A DNA stretch of 64,000 nt from Girardia tigrina (GCA_001938485.1 MQRK01248982.1:4783-68782); one strand, 5' to 3'; counted from the stretch's first letter, positions 53,301 to 55,554 are shown. The notes: generated from the letters alone by a model not told the origin. Program-made: numbers and translations.

Positions 53301-55180
53301 CTTTAATATAATTTTTCAGCGATCTAAATAGCTGATAATCAGAAGGGGCAATGATGGAGGTATGGTGGGTAGAGTAGCACATCCTAACCGAGGTCCAACA
53401 ACTTTATACTCTTTGGAATTATCATGATGTAACGCAACACCCTTCCTGTTTGCTAATTCTGGGCGTTTCTCGTGGATCGCTATCTTTAATTTATCTAGTT
53501 GGTAGCAGTACTTGTCTGAATTAATCGTTTGGTTGTTTGGAATGATGTTATAATATAAAATTCTTTTGAACATACATCACACACAGAGCATGACTTTCTT
53601 AGGATGAAGACCGGCTTTGGTAATGATACATAGGGGTTCATCTGGTTTACTCCAAAATCGTTTTTGCTTCACATTTTTATAAAAAAATTCATTTTTCATC
53701 ACCCGTCACTATTTGTTCTAAAAAAGGTGCATTTTCATTGCGCTTGTAAAGCGAATCACAATTGGATATGTGATTTAGCAGATTATGCGGGCGATTCATG
53801 TAATTGTGCTTTACTAAAGGCTCATGGACGGTGGTTTTCGGTGTCTTCAGTATTTCCTCTAATTCATTATTCGTTTAGTGAGTATTGGTCTGGACCTGGT
53901 AATCATGGGTGTTGGAGGGTCTGCCAGTGCGTTCTTTATCTTTGAGGTTGAAATCACCAGCTCTGAACTTAGAAAATCACTTGCAAACTGTTCTGTCAAC
54001 TAGGTTATCCTTACACAAAACATATCTTATTTCTTGCTTTAGTAGCATTCTTGTCTTTCTTGAAATAGCTCTTTGTTTTCTTCCATTTTCAAATCGGCGA
54101 CCAGCAGATACAAATCAACTTAGAAAAAAGGTTTCTTTTCTAATGATGAGTCAGACAATCACTTTTCATCATAACTAAACCATTTACAATTTTTTTATGC
54201 CTTTGACATATTCTGTCACATGCCCGTGGCATATTTGGACAATCGGCCTCAATTTTCCGGACAACCCTATACAAATATCAGTGTACTGTTTAGAAACATT
54301 TAGAAATGAGTCACTGTAAAAAGTTATAACGAAGGGATAAATTTGTTCTTTAATTTATTATCATTATTATAAAAATAATAATTATTATTAATGTGAATCG
54401 TATTATTATTAATAATTTTGTTATTATTATTGTTAATGTATAGATTATCTTTTTTGTATAGTTGTTATGGTGATTATTATTATTACTACTACTACTATGA
54501 TTATATTTATCAGTTTTTTTATATTATGCTCCTTTTAGTACAAATAAATCAGCCATTGTCTAATAACACAACTGCATTGCATGTTGCAATAAAGATGAAA
54601 TTAATTGAAATTATATATTTATTGAAGTCTCATGATGCGGTTGATCTTTCTCCTCGTTCGGAACCCGATCATAATGTATTATAAAGTCAAAGTACCAAAT
54701 AATTATTTACATTTGATATTTTAGATTGATGATTCCGAAGATGAAATCGATGAAGACAATGATGATAATTCGATGAATTGTATTGAAAGTGATCCGTTAA
54801 TACCGAAAAGAAATATACCAATTGAAATGAATGTTTACCAAGAAAGTCAAACAAATAATAACGTAAATGGTTTGACCGAATCAATGAGGCAAATGAGTTT
54901 GAGTGGAGATTTAAAGCACCGATTGATAAATCTTTTGCTACTTTCACACGAACCCACTTTGAACATTAATGAGTTACAGCAAATTGTGAAGCCACAAATG
55001 AATGTAATTTTCAAAAAATACGTCAACACAGAAAACCATAAAAAAGACGTATCTGAGCTTTTGGATCGGATGAATTGTTTACCGGATTCTGTGGGGCAGT
55101 TAGTTGAAAGTCTTCAAAAAATTAGGCGCTTTGATTTAATTCAAAAGATACAAAACAATCTAGCGAGCACAGTAGAGTGA
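2198..55180 (+). CDS. Rel: Relish-type NF-kappaB precursor (Rel homology, IPT, NLS, ankyrin, death-like), 5' end not found
   Basis: This is a transcription factor of the p100/p105/Relish class. In arthropods the family acts in the IMD immune pathway: the N-terminal half binds kappaB DNA as a dimer, and the ankyrin half holds it in the cytoplasm until it is cut off. Exons seen: 2198-2348, 11847-12016, 13248-13306, 20435-20572, 20621-20722, 24995-25065, 25115-25235, 27978-28013, 32140-32502, 36698-36839, 50087-50364, 50415-50663, 54539-54675, 54725-55180. Every junction is GT..AG and every phase matches, giving about 823 codons to a TGA stop. Residue numbers used below count from the first complete codon in the window. 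The first exon begins in phase 2, so at least one 5' exon with the start codon is missing; I found no convincing candidate in 1-2197. The RHD is divergent, but the complete open frame argues for a working gene. Relish is preferred over Dorsal because of the ankyrin and death-like parts. Confidence 0.85.
2796..3152. mobile_element. MITE with CAAGCTTTTAT inverted ends and TA duplication
   Basis: The ends CAAGCTTTTAT (2796) and ATAAAAGCTTG (to 3152) are inverted copies flanked by TA on both sides. An inner inverted pair, TTCACCCACTTCCC near 2839 and GGGAAGTGGGTGAA near 3078, extends the symmetry. There is no coding content. The TA duplication suggests a Tc1/mariner-driven non-autonomous element. 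Confidence 0.7.
3191..3410. mobile_element. TTAA-flanked MITE, piggyBac-like
   Basis: TTAACCCTTCGTAAC at 3191 is matched by GTTACGAAGGGTTAA ending at 3410, a perfect 15-base inverted pair including the TTAA target. TTAA duplication with CCC...GGG ends is the hallmark of piggyBac-type elements. The interior is non-coding. Confidence 0.7.
3430..3740 (-). mobile_element. Mariner transposase remnant, C-terminal part
   Basis: The minus strand reads [19 protein letters not shown], the mariner C-terminal signature (RWxKxIxxNGDYI). Upstream pieces are in changing frames. It is old; no ends were recognised. Confidence 0.55.
3835..4032. mobile_element. TTAA-flanked hairpin MITE with arms of about 90 bases
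   Basis: TTAACC(A)TTT at 3835 and AAAGGGTTAA ending at 4032 bound two long inverted arms (about 3836-3920 and 3948-4030). For example, TTTATTTCAGTAATCCATG on the left pairs with CATGGATTACTGAAATAAAA on the right. This would fold into a near-continuous hairpin. The TTAA flank points to piggyBac-type mobilisation. Confidence 0.72.
4270..4335 (+). pseudogene. Decayed partial copy of the first Relish exon and its donor
   Basis: About 60 bases repeat the 3' end of exon 2198-2348 plus the start of its intron: GAAGGCAACAAAG, then TTGTAAAAGTGGGAGCAATT. In this copy the frame meets a stop just after EGNKE, so it cannot serve as an alternative exon. It is a local duplication within the same intron. 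Confidence 0.65.
4540..4800. repeat. A-rich low-complexity stretch
   Basis: This stretch is long irregular runs of AAAAATGAAAA type with almost no C, probably expanded simple sequence. No coding content. Confidence 0.5.
4795..5235 (+). mobile_element. pogo/Tigger-like transposase remnant
   Basis: The frame [20 protein letters not shown], then [16 protein letters not shown], matches the second CENP-B-type helix-turn-helix of Tigger transposases (LERFKxRHxIxxKxISGE). LPDQSLT and CYYVQILTD downstream resemble the start of its DDE domain. Several frame changes; no ends seen. Confidence 0.5.
5905..7272 (-). mobile_element. Tc1-like element, decayed but with both ends
   Basis: TA duplications flank inverted ends ending in CAAAAGTATCTGACCACC (left) and its counterpart GGTGGTCGGATGCCTTTG (right). 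On the minus strand the transposase begins near 7088 with [20 protein letters not shown] (helix-turn-helix). It still shows the third catalytic region QSPDLNPIE near 6230. Length 1.37 kb is near normal for Tc1. Many stops and frame changes. Confidence 0.7.
7273..9745. other. AT-rich intron DNA, mostly featureless
   Basis: No supported gene. A GC-richer patch at 8903-9125 begins TTAACACTTT and contains GACGAGTAAACTCGTC. It resembles TTAA-anchored ends at 34755 and 57416 and may be a piggyBac-like fragment. The rest shows nothing recognisable. Confidence 0.35.
9746..11180 (+). mobile_element. Tc1-like element with long (about 150-170 bp) inverted repeats
   Basis: The inverted arms lie at about 9750-9912 and 11012-11176. 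They are nearly identical over 150 bases, including ATTCGGACAT / ATGTCCGAAT inner ends and TTTGATATTTTACGATAATC outside, with small indels near the tips. Long arms of this kind are known in Minos- and Paris-type Tc1 relatives. High arm identity implies recent insertion. It sits in the first long Relish intron. Confidence 0.8.
10039..11004 (+). pseudogene. Tc1-like transposase with an apparent 48-bp intron
   Basis: The ATG at 10039 opens [20 protein letters not shown] and a paired-type helix-turn-helix ([16 protein letters not shown]). GRPKLTS follows as the GRPR-like hook. At 10390-10437 the frame is interrupted by a GTAAGA...TTTTTTAAG segment in phase 0. Removing it joins SFYK to SKNKPFLSP, as expected in this family. 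Catalytic regions: VIFSDESRF (first D), [11 protein letters not shown] (second D) and [15 protein letters not shown] (third acidic residue, in another frame). Part of the region between the first two D motifs is absent, and at least two frame changes follow, so this copy is dead. It ends at TAA 11002-11004. Confidence 0.75.
11181..11846. other. Featureless AT-rich intron
   Basis: Simple AT-rich sequence with no supported element. Confidence 0.3.
11847..12016 (+). CDS. Rel: Relish exon: middle of RHD N-terminal domain
   Basis: The acceptor is TTTTAG and the donor is ATCAA|gttaat. The frame reads FVLQLVTD, matching the IxVxLVT strand that follows the recognition loop in Rel proteins, and continues to GDHEIK. 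It begins in phase 0, matching the previous exon, and ends in phase 2. The following exon completes the Lys codon. Confidence 0.78.
12017..13247. other. Intron with AT-only satellite patch
   Basis: A TATATAAATTA-type low-complexity tract lies at about 12425-12480. Otherwise nothing is recognisable. Confidence 0.3.
13248..13306 (+). CDS. Rel: Relish exon: NLGI motif of RHD
   Basis: This 59-nt exon lies between TTGTAG and a consensus GTGAGT donor. It encodes [19 protein letters not shown], which matches the Rel signature F-x-NLGI-x-x-VKKKEV near the end of the DNA-binding subdomain. It ends in phase 1; the next exon, 7.1 kb away, supplies the matching two bases. Confidence 0.8.
13790..15729 (+). 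mobile_element. Ty3/Gypsy retroelement fossil (gag, RNase H tail, integrase)
   Basis: Parts in order: a gag-like region at about 13.8-14.2 kb ([16 protein letters not shown]); the end of an RNase H domain at about 14.3-14.4 kb ([13 protein letters not shown]); the integrase zinc-binding region with its H and CQACFQCQ cysteines at about 14.6-14.75 kb; the integrase core at about 14.8-15.25 kb ([28 protein letters not shown]); and a C-terminal tail to 15.7 kb. No LTRs were recognised. The fossil is broken, with several breaks, but the protein text is still very readable, so it is moderately young. It lies in intron 13307-20434. Confidence 0.8.
15730..16690. other. Intron DNA without recognised features
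   Basis: Nothing supported. The stretch near 16480-16520 (TTTTCTGTTATATCTC...TGTACATGGACTAT) resembles 34595-34640, suggesting an uncharacterised dispersed repeat. Confidence 0.3.
16690..17160 (-). mobile_element. Mariner remnant, minus strand
   Basis: The minus strand reads [15 protein letters not shown] near 16820-16865, matching the mariner HDNARPHV block with the second catalytic Asp. The surroundings are decayed beyond confident reading. Confidence 0.45.
17440..17870 (+). mobile_element. Mariner remnant, plus strand
   Basis: The plus strand reads [20 protein letters not shown], then [15 protein letters not shown], matching the mariner HDNARPHxA...[14 protein letters not shown] blocks with the second and third catalytic Asp regions. 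Orientation is opposite to the neighbour at 16.7-17.2 kb. Old, many changes. Confidence 0.5.
18470..19320 (+). mobile_element. hAT (ZBED5/FAM200-like) transposase remnant
   Basis: [20 protein letters not shown], then LVSIRYIG and DLFFCHSI, match the YFALQLDESTDVSNCAQLLVYVRYI...DFLFC block of this hAT branch. [18 protein letters not shown] and [14 protein letters not shown] match the NFIKSRPLNSRLF..LCEEMGSEHxxLLLHTEV block further on. The sequence between the two blocks is shortened and frames change. C-terminal pieces may continue to about 19.3 kb. Confidence 0.65.
19330..20434. other. Intron with small AAT microsatellite
   Basis: An AAT/GAT tract lies at about 19902-19948. No gene or element recognised in the rest. 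Confidence 0.3.
20435..20572 (+). CDS. Rel: Relish exon: end of RHD DNA-binding subdomain
   Basis: The acceptor is TTTCAG and the donor is GCAAA|gtgagc. [11 protein letters not shown] corresponds to the conserved VRLxFxAF strand of Rel proteins (MNLNQVRLCFEAF in Drosophila Relish, from memory). The exon starts and ends in phase 1 and is followed by a 48-bp intron. Without that intron the frame meets a stop, so splicing is needed. Confidence 0.78.
20621..20722 (+). CDS. Rel: Relish exon: start of IPT/dimerisation domain
   Basis: The acceptor is CTCTTAG and the donor is ACTA|gtaaat. The frame reads [20 protein letters not shown], the classic opening of an IPT/TIG fold (I-x-x-hSP-x-x-x-x-x-GGEEhhhh), equivalent to LRIVRLSKPTGGV in Drosophila Relish. 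Phase 1 in and out. Confidence 0.78.
20723..22190. other. AT-rich intron; no gene recognised
   Basis: Holds the AACGTGG minisatellite (separate entry). Otherwise featureless. Confidence 0.3.
21491..21680. repeat. Minisatellite of AAAAACGTGG units
   Basis: About 15-17 units of 10-13 bases (AACGTGG plus a variable A-run) lie in tandem, passing into AACGTCG variants at both edges. The plus-strand frame reads as Lys/Glu/Trp repeats and is not a real gene. Confidence 0.85.
22205..22400 (+). mobile_element. MULE transposase fragment
   Basis: The frame [13 protein letters not shown], then [14 protein letters not shown], follows the MULE C-terminal pattern Y-F-E-x-T-Y-I-G ... RTNNxxEGWH. A short decayed piece. 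Confidence 0.4.
23085..23245 (+). mobile_element. MULE transposase fragment, EGWH region
   Basis: [17 protein letters not shown], then [19 protein letters not shown], is a clear match to the MULE C-terminal block (NNxxEGWHxxFxxxxxxxHPxxxxFI..L..E). It overlaps in content with the piece at 22.2-22.4 kb, so this is a second copy or an interrupted one. Confidence 0.6.
23300..24994. other. Featureless AT-rich intron
   Basis: More than 75% A+T by eye, no supported coding or repeat feature. Confidence 0.3.
24995..25065 (+). CDS. Rel: Relish exon: IPT domain, middle
   Basis: The acceptor is TTTCAG and the donor is GATGGA|gtaata. It encodes about 24 residues around [18 protein letters not shown]. 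The sequence is weakly conserved. Placement rests on phase agreement with both neighbours and on its position inside the IPT domain. It is followed by a 49-bp intron. Confidence 0.65.
25115..25235 (+). CDS. Rel: Relish exon: C-terminal strand block of IPT domain
   Basis: The acceptor is GTCTTAG and the donor is AACG|gtatga. [16 protein letters not shown] followed by FVMICGD resembles the Rel segment HHQYAIVCQTPPYKD...VNVYIEL, where strands F and G of the IPT domain form the dimer interface. Phase 0 to phase 1. Confidence 0.72.
25437..26229 (+). mobile_element. Internally deleted mariner with both inverted ends
   Basis: The left end TTAGGTTGAGGAATATGTTC and the right end GAACTTATTCATCAACCCAA are inverted copies flanked by TA (25435-25436 and 26230-26231). 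The transposase starts at ATG 25622 ([20 protein letters not shown]). It shows the helix-turn-helix and linker motif [11 protein letters not shown], then loses most of the catalytic domain. At 793 bp it is about 500 bp short of a full mariner, and there is a stop early in the frame. Confidence 0.75.
26276..27010 (-). pseudogene. Unrecognised protein-coding relic, possibly APC4-like
   Basis: The best open part is 26276-26638: [20 protein letters not shown] ... [20 protein letters not shown]. Upstream on the minus strand, coding-like text continues to about 27.0 kb ([42 protein letters not shown]) with frame changes. The composition is that of a real cytosolic protein, not of AT-rich noise. The order 'helical stretch, NFxxFKxFFxxLL, long beta region' reminds me weakly of the anaphase-promoting complex subunit APC4, but I would not name it. 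It is likely a captured or retroposed host gene fragment. Confidence 0.4.
27190..27660 (+). pseudogene. Short coding-like fragments of unknown origin
   Basis: Two plus-strand pieces look coding: [20 protein letters not shown] (about 27236-27350, ending in a stop) and [20 protein letters not shown] (about 27534-27640, ending in a stop). Both are charged and helical. No family recognised; they could be parts of one decayed element. Confidence 0.25.
27978..28013 (+). CDS. Rel: Relish micro-exon: nuclear localisation signal
   Basis: This 36-nt exon lies between ATTTCAG and the consensus donor GTAAGT. It encodes [17 protein letters not shown] sits directly after the IPT domain, exactly where Rel proteins carry their monopartite NLS. 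Phase 1 in and out. Confidence 0.75.
28421..28505. repeat. Diverged 15-bp tandem repeat, about 5-6 units
   Basis: Units such as ACAATTAAGGCTTAA, AAAATTAAACCTCAG, ACAAGTGAGTCTTAG, AAAATCAAGTCTTGA and ACAATTAAATCTCAG follow one another without spacers. Confidence 0.6.
28555..28800 (-). mobile_element. MULE transposase fragment, minus strand
   Basis: The minus strand reads [19 protein letters not shown], then [20 protein letters not shown], matching the MULE tail (HPTIWxFIxxL ... E..I.Q...G..PPP.RKxYxD). It has higher GC than its surroundings, so it is probably young. Confidence 0.5.
28816..29375 (-). mobile_element. Mariner (irritans-like) fragment with one end and an assembly gap
   Basis: The inverted end TTGGGTTGGCCAAAAAGT starts at 28816 after TA. 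On the minus strand are [20 protein letters not shown], a block near [12 protein letters not shown] and [13 protein letters not shown], the second-Asp region of irritans-type mariners. The 5' part of the gene is missing. A run of 50 N (28956-29005) lies in the C-terminal part. Frames change at least once. Confidence 0.7.
28956..29005. other. Assembly gap (50 N)
   Basis: Exactly 50 undetermined bases inside the mariner fragment. Confidence 0.95.
29430..29743. repeat. Dispersed AT-rich repeat, copy 1
   Basis: About 300 bases resemble 33380-33670: AATGTGT-TATTAAATATTTTAAAATT, then ACAG(C/T)CATA, then GGCG(A/G)GATAATT(G/A)AATTAACA, ending ATATGTGAATTGTT. Source unknown. Confidence 0.55.
29744..31029 (+). 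mobile_element. DUF4817-type DNA element with TA duplication, interrupted by a solo LTR
   Basis: Ends CAGGGTG (29744) and CGCCCTG (to 31029) are inverted and flanked by TA (29742-29743, 31030-31031). Near the right side, ATG 30833 opens [20 protein letters not shown] ... FKRLVKGL (to 30988). This is the DUF4817 helix-turn-helix found at the N-terminus of a group of arthropod transposases. The catalytic part is absent, so the copy is non-autonomous. Confidence 0.6.
30021..30696 (+). mobile_element. Solo LTR nested in the DUF4817 element
   Basis: It runs from TGTTGGGG to CCCAACA, 676 bp, with the 4-bp duplication ATAT on both sides (30017-30020 and 30697-30700). It contains a 57-bp spaced internal repeat (AGTATCCTGTAAAGGAGAA at about 30351 and 30408) and AATAAA motifs. 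The last about 150 bases match 52993-53184. The TGTTGG...CCAACA ends fit Gypsy or BEL/Pao. It looks whole as a solo LTR. Confidence 0.65.
31030..32139. other. Intron with TA microsatellite
   Basis: A (TA)n tract lies at 31925-31953. A charged open stretch at 31830-31910 was tested as an exon and rejected. Nothing else supported. Confidence 0.3.
32140..32502 (+). CDS. Rel: Relish exon: acidic Ser/Asp-rich linker with IETD|G and DSGIHS
   Basis: The acceptor is TTTCTAG and the donor is TCGA|gtgagt, phase 1 to phase 1. This 121-codon linker joins the DNA-binding half to the ankyrin half. Residues 308-312 (32214-32228) read IETDG, the preferred caspase-8 site; Dredd, the fly caspase that cuts Relish, is of that type. 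Residues 335-340 (32295-32312) read DSGIHS, which fits the DSGxxS beta-TrCP phosphodegron. An acidic cluster ([17 protein letters not shown]) follows, then a basic patch RRRK. The motifs are seen directly; their use in cleavage and phosphorylation control is inferred. Confidence 0.78.
33188..33470. repeat. Three tandem copies of a unit of about 95-110 bp
   Basis: The unit AATGTGTYTATTAAATATTTTAAAATTAAAAATGAT...ATTTAAAAATAAAAATATTTTT (written as a consensus) repeats three times. A single copy starts the related repeat at 29430. The third copy passes into the rest of that dispersed repeat (to about 33670). Confidence 0.6.
33733..33963 (+). pseudogene. Na+/H+ exchanger-like fragment
   Basis: [19 protein letters not shown], then [20 protein letters not shown], matches the first membrane segments of NHE-type exchangers (..ALLKIGFHxxPxxSxxVPESCLLIxxGLLxG). 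About 75 residues are open and end at TGA, without recognisable continuation. It could be a captured exon or retrocopy piece in the Relish intron. NHE identity is likely but unproven. Confidence 0.45.
33964..34750. other. Intron; decayed coding-like text on the minus strand
   Basis: On the minus strand at 34114-34335 the frame includes [20 protein letters not shown], which looks protein-like, but no family is recognised. At 34755 a TTAACCACTTAACACT...GAATTAACTCGTC stretch resembles TTAA-element ends elsewhere in the window. Confidence 0.25.
34972..36272 (-). mobile_element. Near full-length mariner element
   Basis: 1301 bp between TA duplications (34970-34971, 36273-36274). The inverted ends start CGTGGTACGATCCATAAGTC on the left and CGTGTTGCGATTCCTAAGTC on the right (read inward) and differ at only a few bases. 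Full length and close ends suggest recent arrival compared with the other mariners here. Confidence 0.85.
35064..36103 (-). pseudogene. Mariner transposase (about 345 codons, damaged)
   Basis: The start is ATG at 36103 ([20 protein letters not shown]). The N-terminal helix-turn-helix is followed by [11 protein letters not shown] (linker). The catalytic domain shows [20 protein letters not shown] (first Asp), [11 protein letters not shown] (second Asp) and [20 protein letters not shown] (third Asp region; the usual SPDLAPSD is altered). The C-terminus is [12 protein letters not shown]. At least three in-frame stops and one or two frame changes are seen, so this copy is inactive although recent. 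Confidence 0.8.
36698..36839 (+). CDS. Rel: Relish exon: pre-ankyrin helix region
   Basis: The acceptor is AATTAAG and the donor is GATAC|gtaagc. [18 protein letters not shown] is helical. The exon ends [11 protein letters not shown] and the next exon begins with the Pro-Leu of a D-x-x-GDTPL ankyrin start, so the ankyrin repeat is split exactly across the 13.2-kb intron. Confidence 0.78.
36840..37026. other. Start of the 13.2-kb intron
   Basis: No feature seen before the Gypsy fossil. Confidence 0.3.
37027..37977 (+). mobile_element. Ty3/Gypsy fossil: reverse transcriptase region between 74-bp direct repeats
   Basis: Two 74-bp direct repeats (37027-37100 and 37904-37977, few mismatches, starting ATTGTTCTGCATTCACC) bracket Gypsy pol text. 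Recognisable pieces are [18 protein letters not shown], a MDYLTLN-type motif, [13 protein letters not shown] and [16 protein letters not shown]. No separate gag or integrase is seen here. Broken, several breaks, older than the Gypsy fossil at 13.8 kb. Confidence 0.6.
38019..38540 (+). pseudogene. Chemoreceptor-like (gustatory receptor family) fragment
   Basis: A hydrophilic helix ([19 protein letters not shown]) is followed, after a stop, by two hydrophobic segments ([20 protein letters not shown] and [19 protein letters not shown]). The spacing of a loop, membrane helix, short aromatic loop and helix ending in RF is typical of insect gustatory receptors, whose fourth helix is followed by RFxxLN. 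A splice-like GTAAGT follows at 38534. Family assignment is tentative. Confidence 0.3.
38820..39640 (+). pseudogene. GC-richer fragment, possibly cadherin-repeat derived
   Basis: In the plus strand at about 39400-39600, [20 protein letters not shown], then [11 protein letters not shown], then in another frame [12 protein letters not shown] and IDANNPARQ, follow the order of a cadherin repeat (LD-F-x-V-x-D ... A-x-V-x-I-x-V-x-DANDN). Frames change. The stretch 38900-39120 is unusually G/T-rich for the window and unassigned. Confidence 0.3.
39494..40110 (-). pseudogene. Unrecognised helical protein relic, minus strand
   Basis: An open part at 39494-39862 ([20 protein letters not shown] ... [20 protein letters not shown]) is preceded in another frame by [20 protein letters not shown]. 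The amino-acid pattern is strongly helical and protein-like for at least 150 residues. I do not recognise the family. Probably a captured host gene piece. Confidence 0.35.
40381..42160 (+). mobile_element. BEL/Pao retroelement fossil with an upstream ubiquitin-like region
   Basis: Parts in order: a ubiquitin-like segment (about 40.48-40.73 kb; [20 protein letters not shown] ... [11 protein letters not shown], compare ITLEVEPSDTIENVKAKIQ ... TLHLVLRLRGG); an acidic and helical gag-like region (about 40.7-41.3 kb, [20 protein letters not shown]); and the BEL/Pao integrase zinc-binding part (about 41.45-41.85 kb; [27 protein letters not shown]) passing into the integrase core (VSDNGGNF). No reverse transcriptase was found. 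Broken, many breaks, older than the Gypsy fossil at 13.8 kb. The relation of the ubiquitin-like segment to the rest is inferred from position and orientation. Confidence 0.6.
42161..42480. other. A-rich spacer
   Basis: Dominated by AAAATGAAA-type low-complexity sequence, no feature. Confidence 0.3.
42490..43110 (+). other. GC-richer unassigned segment at the edge of the virus-like block
   Basis: Composition rises sharply at 42.49 kb. Frames on the plus strand include [20 protein letters not shown] (42507-42947) and, in another frame, [18 protein letters not shown]. It may belong with the virus-like block that follows. No family recognised. Confidence 0.3.
43677..47143 (+). mobile_element. 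Virus-like multi-frame block of unknown family, broken
   Basis: About 3.5 kb of higher-GC plus-strand coding text. Rough order: an acidic N-terminal part ([13 protein letters not shown]) followed by basic, beta-rich text (43.7-44.7 kb); a helical part with one membrane segment near 44.9 kb ([20 protein letters not shown]); a long beta-rich frame (45.26-46.60 kb, separate entry); a second membrane segment with a basic tail near 46.75-46.85 kb ([26 protein letters not shown]); and a last hydrophilic frame to 47143 ([20 protein letters not shown]). Cysteine is rare throughout. Capsid, movement or envelope roles are all possible; I recognise no family. Broken but with few breaks, so probably young. 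Confidence 0.45.
45259..46596 (+). other. Longest open frame of the virus-like block (445 codons, unknown function)
   Basis: This is the longest uninterrupted reading frame in the window apart from frames running over N. It encodes a basic, Thr/Asn/Tyr-rich, beta-rich protein with about five cysteines and no clear signal peptide. A motif occurs twice, about 250 residues apart: [13 protein letters not shown] and [13 protein letters not shown]. Both copies follow alternating hydrophobic strands, which suggests an internally duplicated beta domain. It belongs to the fossil block 43677-47143. Confidence 0.5.
47340..48213 (-). CDS. Minus-strand spliced mini-gene (Cys/His-rich short protein) or spliced non-coding RNA
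   Basis: On the minus strand I read consecutive strong splice sites: acceptor TTTATAG|TA at 48071; donor CGTTG|gtatgt at 47955; acceptor TTTGCAG|G at 47888; donor CTCAC|gtaagt at 47802; acceptor TTTACAG|G at 47747; donor CACTAG|gtaagc at 47640; acceptor ATTTCAG|CC at 47588. Introns are 66, 54 and 51 bp. One frame stays open across the first three exons with matching phases and ends at TGA (47704). It is Cys/His-rich ([10 protein letters not shown], then [12 protein letters not shown]). No start codon was identified. A poly-A signal on the minus strand lies near 47343. It lies antisense within the large Relish intron, beside the virus-like block. Confidence 0.4.
48180..48217 (-). promoter_or_regulatory. 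Candidate initiator for the minus-strand mini-gene
   Basis: The minus strand has CTCGTCTCAGTGTGGCG: TCAGT fits the arthropod initiator. GGTTCT about 26 bases further resembles a downstream promoter element, one base off the ideal spacing. No TATA box was seen. Confidence 0.3.
48300..49060. other. Intron DNA without recognised features
   Basis: Nothing supported; composition returns to AT-rich. Confidence 0.3.
49070..49615 (-). mobile_element. pogo-like element fragment
   Basis: On the minus strand, ATG at 49261 opens [12 protein letters not shown], then after a stop [20 protein letters not shown] and [11 protein letters not shown], a pogo/CENP-B N-terminal helix-turn-helix. The right side ends in ATTAATCGAGTTCTACTGTA (to 49612), the typical pogo/Tigger terminal sequence. 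The rest of the transposase is gone. Confidence 0.6.
50087..50364 (+). CDS. Rel: Relish exon: ankyrin repeats 1-3
   Basis: The acceptor is ATTACAG and the donor is CACG|gtacct. Repeat cores seen: [30 protein letters not shown] and [13 protein letters not shown]. These follow the ankyrin pattern G-x-TPLHxAxxxGxxxxVxxLL. The exon begins by completing the Thr codon of GDT. Confidence 0.82.
50415..50663 (+). CDS. Rel: Relish exon: ankyrin repeats 4-5
   Basis: A 50-bp intron precedes it; the acceptor AATTTAG also carries the in-frame stop that would be read without splicing. Cores: [20 protein letters not shown] and [20 protein letters not shown]. The donor is GATT|gtgaga, phase 1. Confidence 0.82.
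50664..51900. other. Intron with TA microsatellite
   Basis: A (TA)n tract lies at about 50928-50952 and an AATAAT/AAGAAG tract at about 51690-51728. The minus strand at 51731-51850 reads [20 protein letters not shown], weakly like a FLYWCH zinc finger often linked to MULEs; not claimed. Confidence 0.3.
51950..51998. repeat. GGGGTCAAAACGGTG minisatellite at the edge of the gap
   Basis: At least three units of about 15 bases (GGGGTCAAAACGGTG with variants) run into the N stretch. Confidence 0.75.
51999..52992. other. Assembly gap (994 N)
   Basis: The gap starts in a minisatellite and ends in an LTR tail. Open frames that run across the N are meaningless. Confidence 0.95.
52993..53184 (+). mobile_element. 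3' end of an LTR related to the solo LTR at 30.0-30.7 kb
   Basis: Shares GTGTTCATTCAT..ATATT.ATGTTGGAAG, GGAGTCAGATT, AAAGAATAAA and the terminal TGTAATACTCAACA with the end of the solo LTR. The rest of the element, if present, is hidden by the gap. Confidence 0.5.
53186..54180 (-). mobile_element. Mariner remnant (irritans-like), minus strand
   Basis: On the minus strand: [20 protein letters not shown]-type text (frame-changed [19 protein letters not shown]), then [20 protein letters not shown] with the second-Asp block, then [20 protein letters not shown] in place of [19 protein letters not shown]-terminal parts towards 54.18 kb are decayed. No intact ends. Confidence 0.6.
54539..54675 (+). 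CDS. Rel: Relish exon: ankyrin repeat 6
   Basis: The acceptor is CCTTTTAG and the donor is CATAAT|gtatta. [20 protein letters not shown] is a clear ankyrin repeat. The exon enters in phase 1 and leaves in phase 0 before a 49-bp intron. Confidence 0.8.
54725..55180 (+). CDS. Rel: Relish terminal exon: acidic segment and death-like domain
   Basis: It opens with an acidic run ([13 protein letters not shown]) as a spacer after the ankyrin repeats. The last 90 residues are helical and end [20 protein letters not shown], closely parallel to the end of the p105 death domain ([20 protein letters not shown], from memory). The stop is TGA at 55178-55180. Confidence 0.78.
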   Translation: MDDSEDEIDEDNDDNSMNCIESDPLIPKRNIPIEMNVYQESQTNNNVNGLTESMRQMSLSGDLKHRLINLLLLSHEPTLNINELQQIVKPQMNVIFKKYVNTENHKKDVSELLDRMNCLPDSVGQLVESLQKIRRFDLIQKIQNNLASTVE

Positions 55181-55535
55181 CTGTAGTTTCGAGCAACCAT
55201 AATTATCTATGTTTACATTTTGACTTCATCATTAACAATAATGACTTAAATTAAATCATTTTATCAAAGAATTTCTTCATAATCATGTCTTAACGATGGA
55301 ACCGTCGATATCGATTTCGTTTTTTTTGGGGTTTACTTTCTATTGAATATGATTTTCTTTTTAGGAAAGCTCATTTCAATAACTTAACTAGAGACTGTAC
55401 TAGAAAATTTTCATTTTCAATAGAAAGACACCCAAAAAGAACAAAAATCGACTTTATTTTCGTTGGATATAGAGATTATGAAGAAATTGTTTGAAAAAAT
55501 GGTTCCTGGTTTCGTATTGATGTCTTATATTAACA

Positions 55536-55554
55536 AATAAATTTAATTAATAAA
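55536..55554 (+). terminator. Candidate polyadenylation signals of the Relish gene
   Basis: Two AATAAA hexamers lie at 55536-55541 and 55549-55554, about 360 bases after the stop codon. The next element, a pogo/Tigger end, starts at 55587. They are the best-placed 3' end signals seen. Confidence 0.4.
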
